A stretch of DNA of 64,000 nt from positions 4,154,001 through 4,218,000 of the forward strand of contig NZ_CP030771.1 in NCBI RefSeq assembly GCF_006088715.1, read 5' to 3'. Numbering within the stretch: the stretch's first letter is position 1; the number at the start of each line of letters is the position of its first letter. Below the pieces are notes generated by a model. It was not told the origin of the DNA. It searched no databases and saw nothing but the letters and a program-made list of their open reading frames with translations. This DNA is from Streptomyces sp. YIM 121038. Lineage in GTDB: Bacteria > Actinomycetota > Actinomycetes > Streptomycetales > Streptomycetaceae. The position numbers and the translations under genes are program-made. Shown piece after piece: positions 62,530-64,000 of the stretch.

Positions 62530-62715
62530 ATGGGCATCAAGGACCAGTTCCAGGACAAGGCGCAGGAGCTCTCCGAAAAGGCCAAGCAGGCCGCGCAGCG
62601 GGGGCGCGGCGAGGCGGGCGAGCGGTCCTCGCAGGCGCGCGAGCAGTCGCAGGAGTCCCTGGACGACGCACAGCGGGAGGCGGAGGACCGGTTCAACCGG
62701 GACTACGACGCGTAA
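62530..62715 (+). CDS. Small hydrophilic helical protein (CsbD-like?)
   Basis: A 61-residue, highly charged protein, MGIKDQFQDKAQELSEKAKQ followed by Gln/Glu/Arg-rich helix and ending DRFNRDYDA. It has no Trp or Cys and no hydrophobic core, so it is probably a disordered or stress-type helix. It resembles small CsbD-like or antitoxin-like streptomycete proteins, but no firm family is claimed. GGGAG lies 9-13 nt before the ATG. Between the tricorn stop and this gene an interrupted CCGACAT/ATGTCGG dyad (about 62,454-62,474) could be a terminator or operator. Confidence 0.75.
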   Translation: MGIKDQFQDKAQELSEKAKQAAQRGRGEAGERSSQAREQSQESLDDAQREAEDRFNRDYDA

Positions 62716-63015
62716 CGCTGCGCTGTGCTCGGGCGGGTGGGCGCCCCTGCCGCTATCGCGGCAGGGTTTCGCCCACCCGCCCACCCATGTCTCCCCAGCC
62801 TTGCGAGGCCCGGCCCCGACGCGGAGCGCCGCCGCCGGGTGGGGGCGGGCGGGCGGGACCGCCCCGCTCCCCGCTGTGGGCAATCGTCCCGCAGGGCGGG
62901 ACGGGTGGGCACAGCACCGAGGTGCCGCCCGGCCGTTCCGCCAGGGCCCAAGGCCCAGCCGGGGTGCCGCCCGGCCGCTCCACCGGGGCCCGAGGCCCAG
63001 GCGCCGCCCGGCCCC
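62716..63015. repeat. Element C, dispersed copy between two genes
   Basis: This 300-bp gap holds a related copy of the 18-20.8-kb field: CCGCTATCGCGGCAGGG hairpin, CGCCCACCCGCCCACC, CCTTGCGAGGCCCGGCCCCG, ACGCGGAGCGC, then GGGTGGGGGCGGGCGGGCGG. Then come three loose repeats of GGTGCCGCCCGGCCGYTCC (about 62,921, 62,963 and a third). No gene is credible. Confidence 0.75.
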
Positions 63016-63891
63016 TCAGTGCGGGCGGGCGGCCTCGTCGGCGGTGCCGCCCGCGCCCACCAGCCCCCTGGACACCTGGCCGAGCCGCGGCTCCAGACGC
63101 CGCATCTCGCGCTGCCCGACCCCCGCGATGATCCCGGGCAGATAGGGCCGCGCCCCCTGCAGCCCCCGCAGCCACCACTGCCCGTAGACATGGGCGGAGC
63201 GCCGCTCGATGCCCGCCACGAGCCGGTCGACCGCGGGCCCCAGCGGATAGGTCTTGTTGGAGGGCCACGGCAGCCGCTGCCGCAACTCCCGCATCACGTC
63301 GTCCTGGTCGGCCCCCCGCACCATGTCGGTGTCCGTCCAGGACAGATACCCGACCCCCACCTTCACGCCCTTGTACCCGACCTCGGCCCGCAGCGCGTGC
63401 GCGTACGCCTCCACGCCGGACTTGGACGCGCAGTACGCGGTCATCATCGGCGCGGGAGTCATCGCCGCGAGCGAGGCGATCTGCAGCAGATAGCCCCGGC
63501 TCTCGGCGAGCACGGGCAGGAACGCCCGTGCCGTCACCGCGCTGCCGATCAGGTTGACCTCGATGACCCGTCGCCAGGCGACGGGGTCGGAGTCCATGAA
63601 GGGCCCGCCGCTGGCGACGCCCGCGTTGGCGACCACGACGTCGGCCTTGCCGAAGCGCTCCTTGACCTCCGCGGCCACCCGCGCCATCGCCCCGTGGTCG
63701 GTGACGTCCGCGTACCAGAAGTCGCTCTCGGTGTGCAGCCGCCCGCTGACCCGCTTCAGCTCCTCCGGTTCCAGGCCGACGAGCGCGACGCGCGCGCCGC
63801 GTGCCGACAGCTTGCGGGCGAGGAGTTCACCGACCCCCCGCGCCGCCCCGGTGACGACCGCGACCTGCCCCTCCAGGCTGACCCTGCTCAC
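63016..63891 (-). CDS. Short-chain dehydrogenase/reductase
   Basis: A 291-residue SDR. The cofactor loop is VVTGAARGVGELLARKLSAR, with VVVANAGVASGGPF (NAG motif), a Ser in LLQIASLAAMTPAPM, and the catalytic YCASKSG. The N-terminal MSRVSLEGQVAVVTGAARGV and the C-terminal membrane-leaning helix (WLRGLQGARPYLPG) are seen in SDRs acting on hydrophobic substrates. The GTG at 63891 overlaps the stop of an upstream hydrolase gene (GTGA), so the two form a coupled pair. The substrate is unknown. Confidence 0.92.
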   Translation of the reverse strand: MSRVSLEGQVAVVTGAARGVGELLARKLSARGARVALVGLEPEELKRVSGRLHTESDFWYADVTDHGAMARVAAEVKERFGKADVVVANAGVASGGPFMDSDPVAWRRVIEVNLIGSAVTARAFLPVLAESRGYLLQIASLAAMTPAPMMTAYCASKSGVEAYAHALRAEVGYKGVKVGVGYLSWTDTDMVRGADQDDVMRELRQRLPWPSNKTYPLGPAVDRLVAGIERRSAHVYGQWWLRGLQGARPYLPGIIAGVGQREMRRLEPRLGQVSRGLVGAGGTADEAARPH

Positions 63892-64000
63892 GCGCCCTCC
63901 TTCAGTCGTGCGGACGTTCCGTCCAGGTAGGTGTCGGCGAGGTCCGCGACGGCCCGCGTCACCGCCTCCGGTGCCTCCACCGGTGTCATGTGCCCGATCC
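63888..64000 (-). CDS. Alpha/beta hydrolase, C-terminal end (cut by the window)
   Basis: Only the last 37 codons are in the window: IGHMTPVEAPEAVTRAVADL then ADTYLDGTSARLKEGA. The GHMTPVEAPEAV stretch is the His-containing end typical of alpha/beta-hydrolase-fold enzymes. The stop overlaps the SDR start by 4 nt (GTGA). A lipid- or ester-related two-gene unit is plausible, but the substrate is unknown. Confidence 0.65.
   Translation of the reverse strand, partial: IGHMTPVEAPEAVTRAVADLADTYLDGTSARLKEGA

Overview
The window is a very GC-rich actinobacterial chromosome segment. Gene content and order point to the conserved core of a Streptomyces chromosome: glmU-prs-rplY-pth; ppc; galTEK; ispE-rsmA-rpfB-tatD; rsmI/pmt; a penicillin-binding-protein pair; and an SsgA-like protein. 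Third positions are GC-rich throughout, starts are often GTG, ATGA/GTGA stop-start overlaps are frequent, and several promoters place the -10 box exactly where a leaderless mRNA would need it. From memory of S. coelicolor gene order this matches the SCO311x-SCO316x region; that comparison was not run here.

Layout. 1-2.7 kb: a small cluster of polymorphic-toxin-type domains (a WHH/HNH-nuclease-like plus SUKH fusion, a YrhB/Imm35-like protein, a YwqJ-type deaminase and a SUKH-3 protein), divergent around one control region. 2.9-5.4 kb: an orphan sensor kinase, then an HTH protein with a LAGLIDADG-like segment whose stop lies 6 nt from tRNA-Gln(UUG). 5.5-9.75 kb: glmU, prs, rplY and pth, closed by a 17-bp stem terminator. 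9.8-16 kb: a repeat-rich LPXTG surface protein and ppc. 16-18 kb: a fatty-acid desaturase/TetR operon with a tandem dyad operator candidate. 18-20.8 kb: about 2.8 kb of non-coding mosaic repeats. 20.8-24.3 kb: a glyoxalase-like/methyltransferase operon, a 17-bp iteron array, MarR and LuxR regulators overlapping tail to tail, and a GNAT. 24.5-30 kb: the Leloir operon galT-galE-galK, divergent from a sodium:solute symporter and its small membrane partner.

30-42 kb: a LuxR regulator with a degenerate receiver, two tandem membrane-anchored PQQ-type propeller proteins, an ABC-F ATPase, ispE-rsmA, rpfB, tatD and a zinc-ribbon protein. 42.4-50 kb: rsmI divergent from a protein mannosyltransferase, then a polysaccharide deacetylase and two paralogous class B-type PBPs, i.e. 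a cell-envelope cluster. 50-55.5 kb: a YbaK-type deacylase/EamA exporter operon, a serine hydrolase, and an energy-coupling metal transporter (CbiM-PDGLE, CbiQ, CbiO) with a perfect Nur-box-like dyad upstream. 55.6-64 kb: an SsgA-like protein, a TetR/MMPL exporter pair, a tricorn-type protease, a small hydrophilic protein, an SDR and the end of an alpha/beta hydrolase.

Three families of dispersed intergenic repeats recur, mostly between convergent genes. No CRISPR array, insertion sequence, rRNA gene or phage module was seen. Points most worth following are the WHH-SUKH fusion cluster, the HTH/LAGLIDADG-like gene beside tRNA-Gln, the 2.8-kb repeat field, the 17-bp iterons, and the dyads upstream of the desaturase and metal-transporter operons. 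No computation was possible, so family assignments rest on motif recognition.
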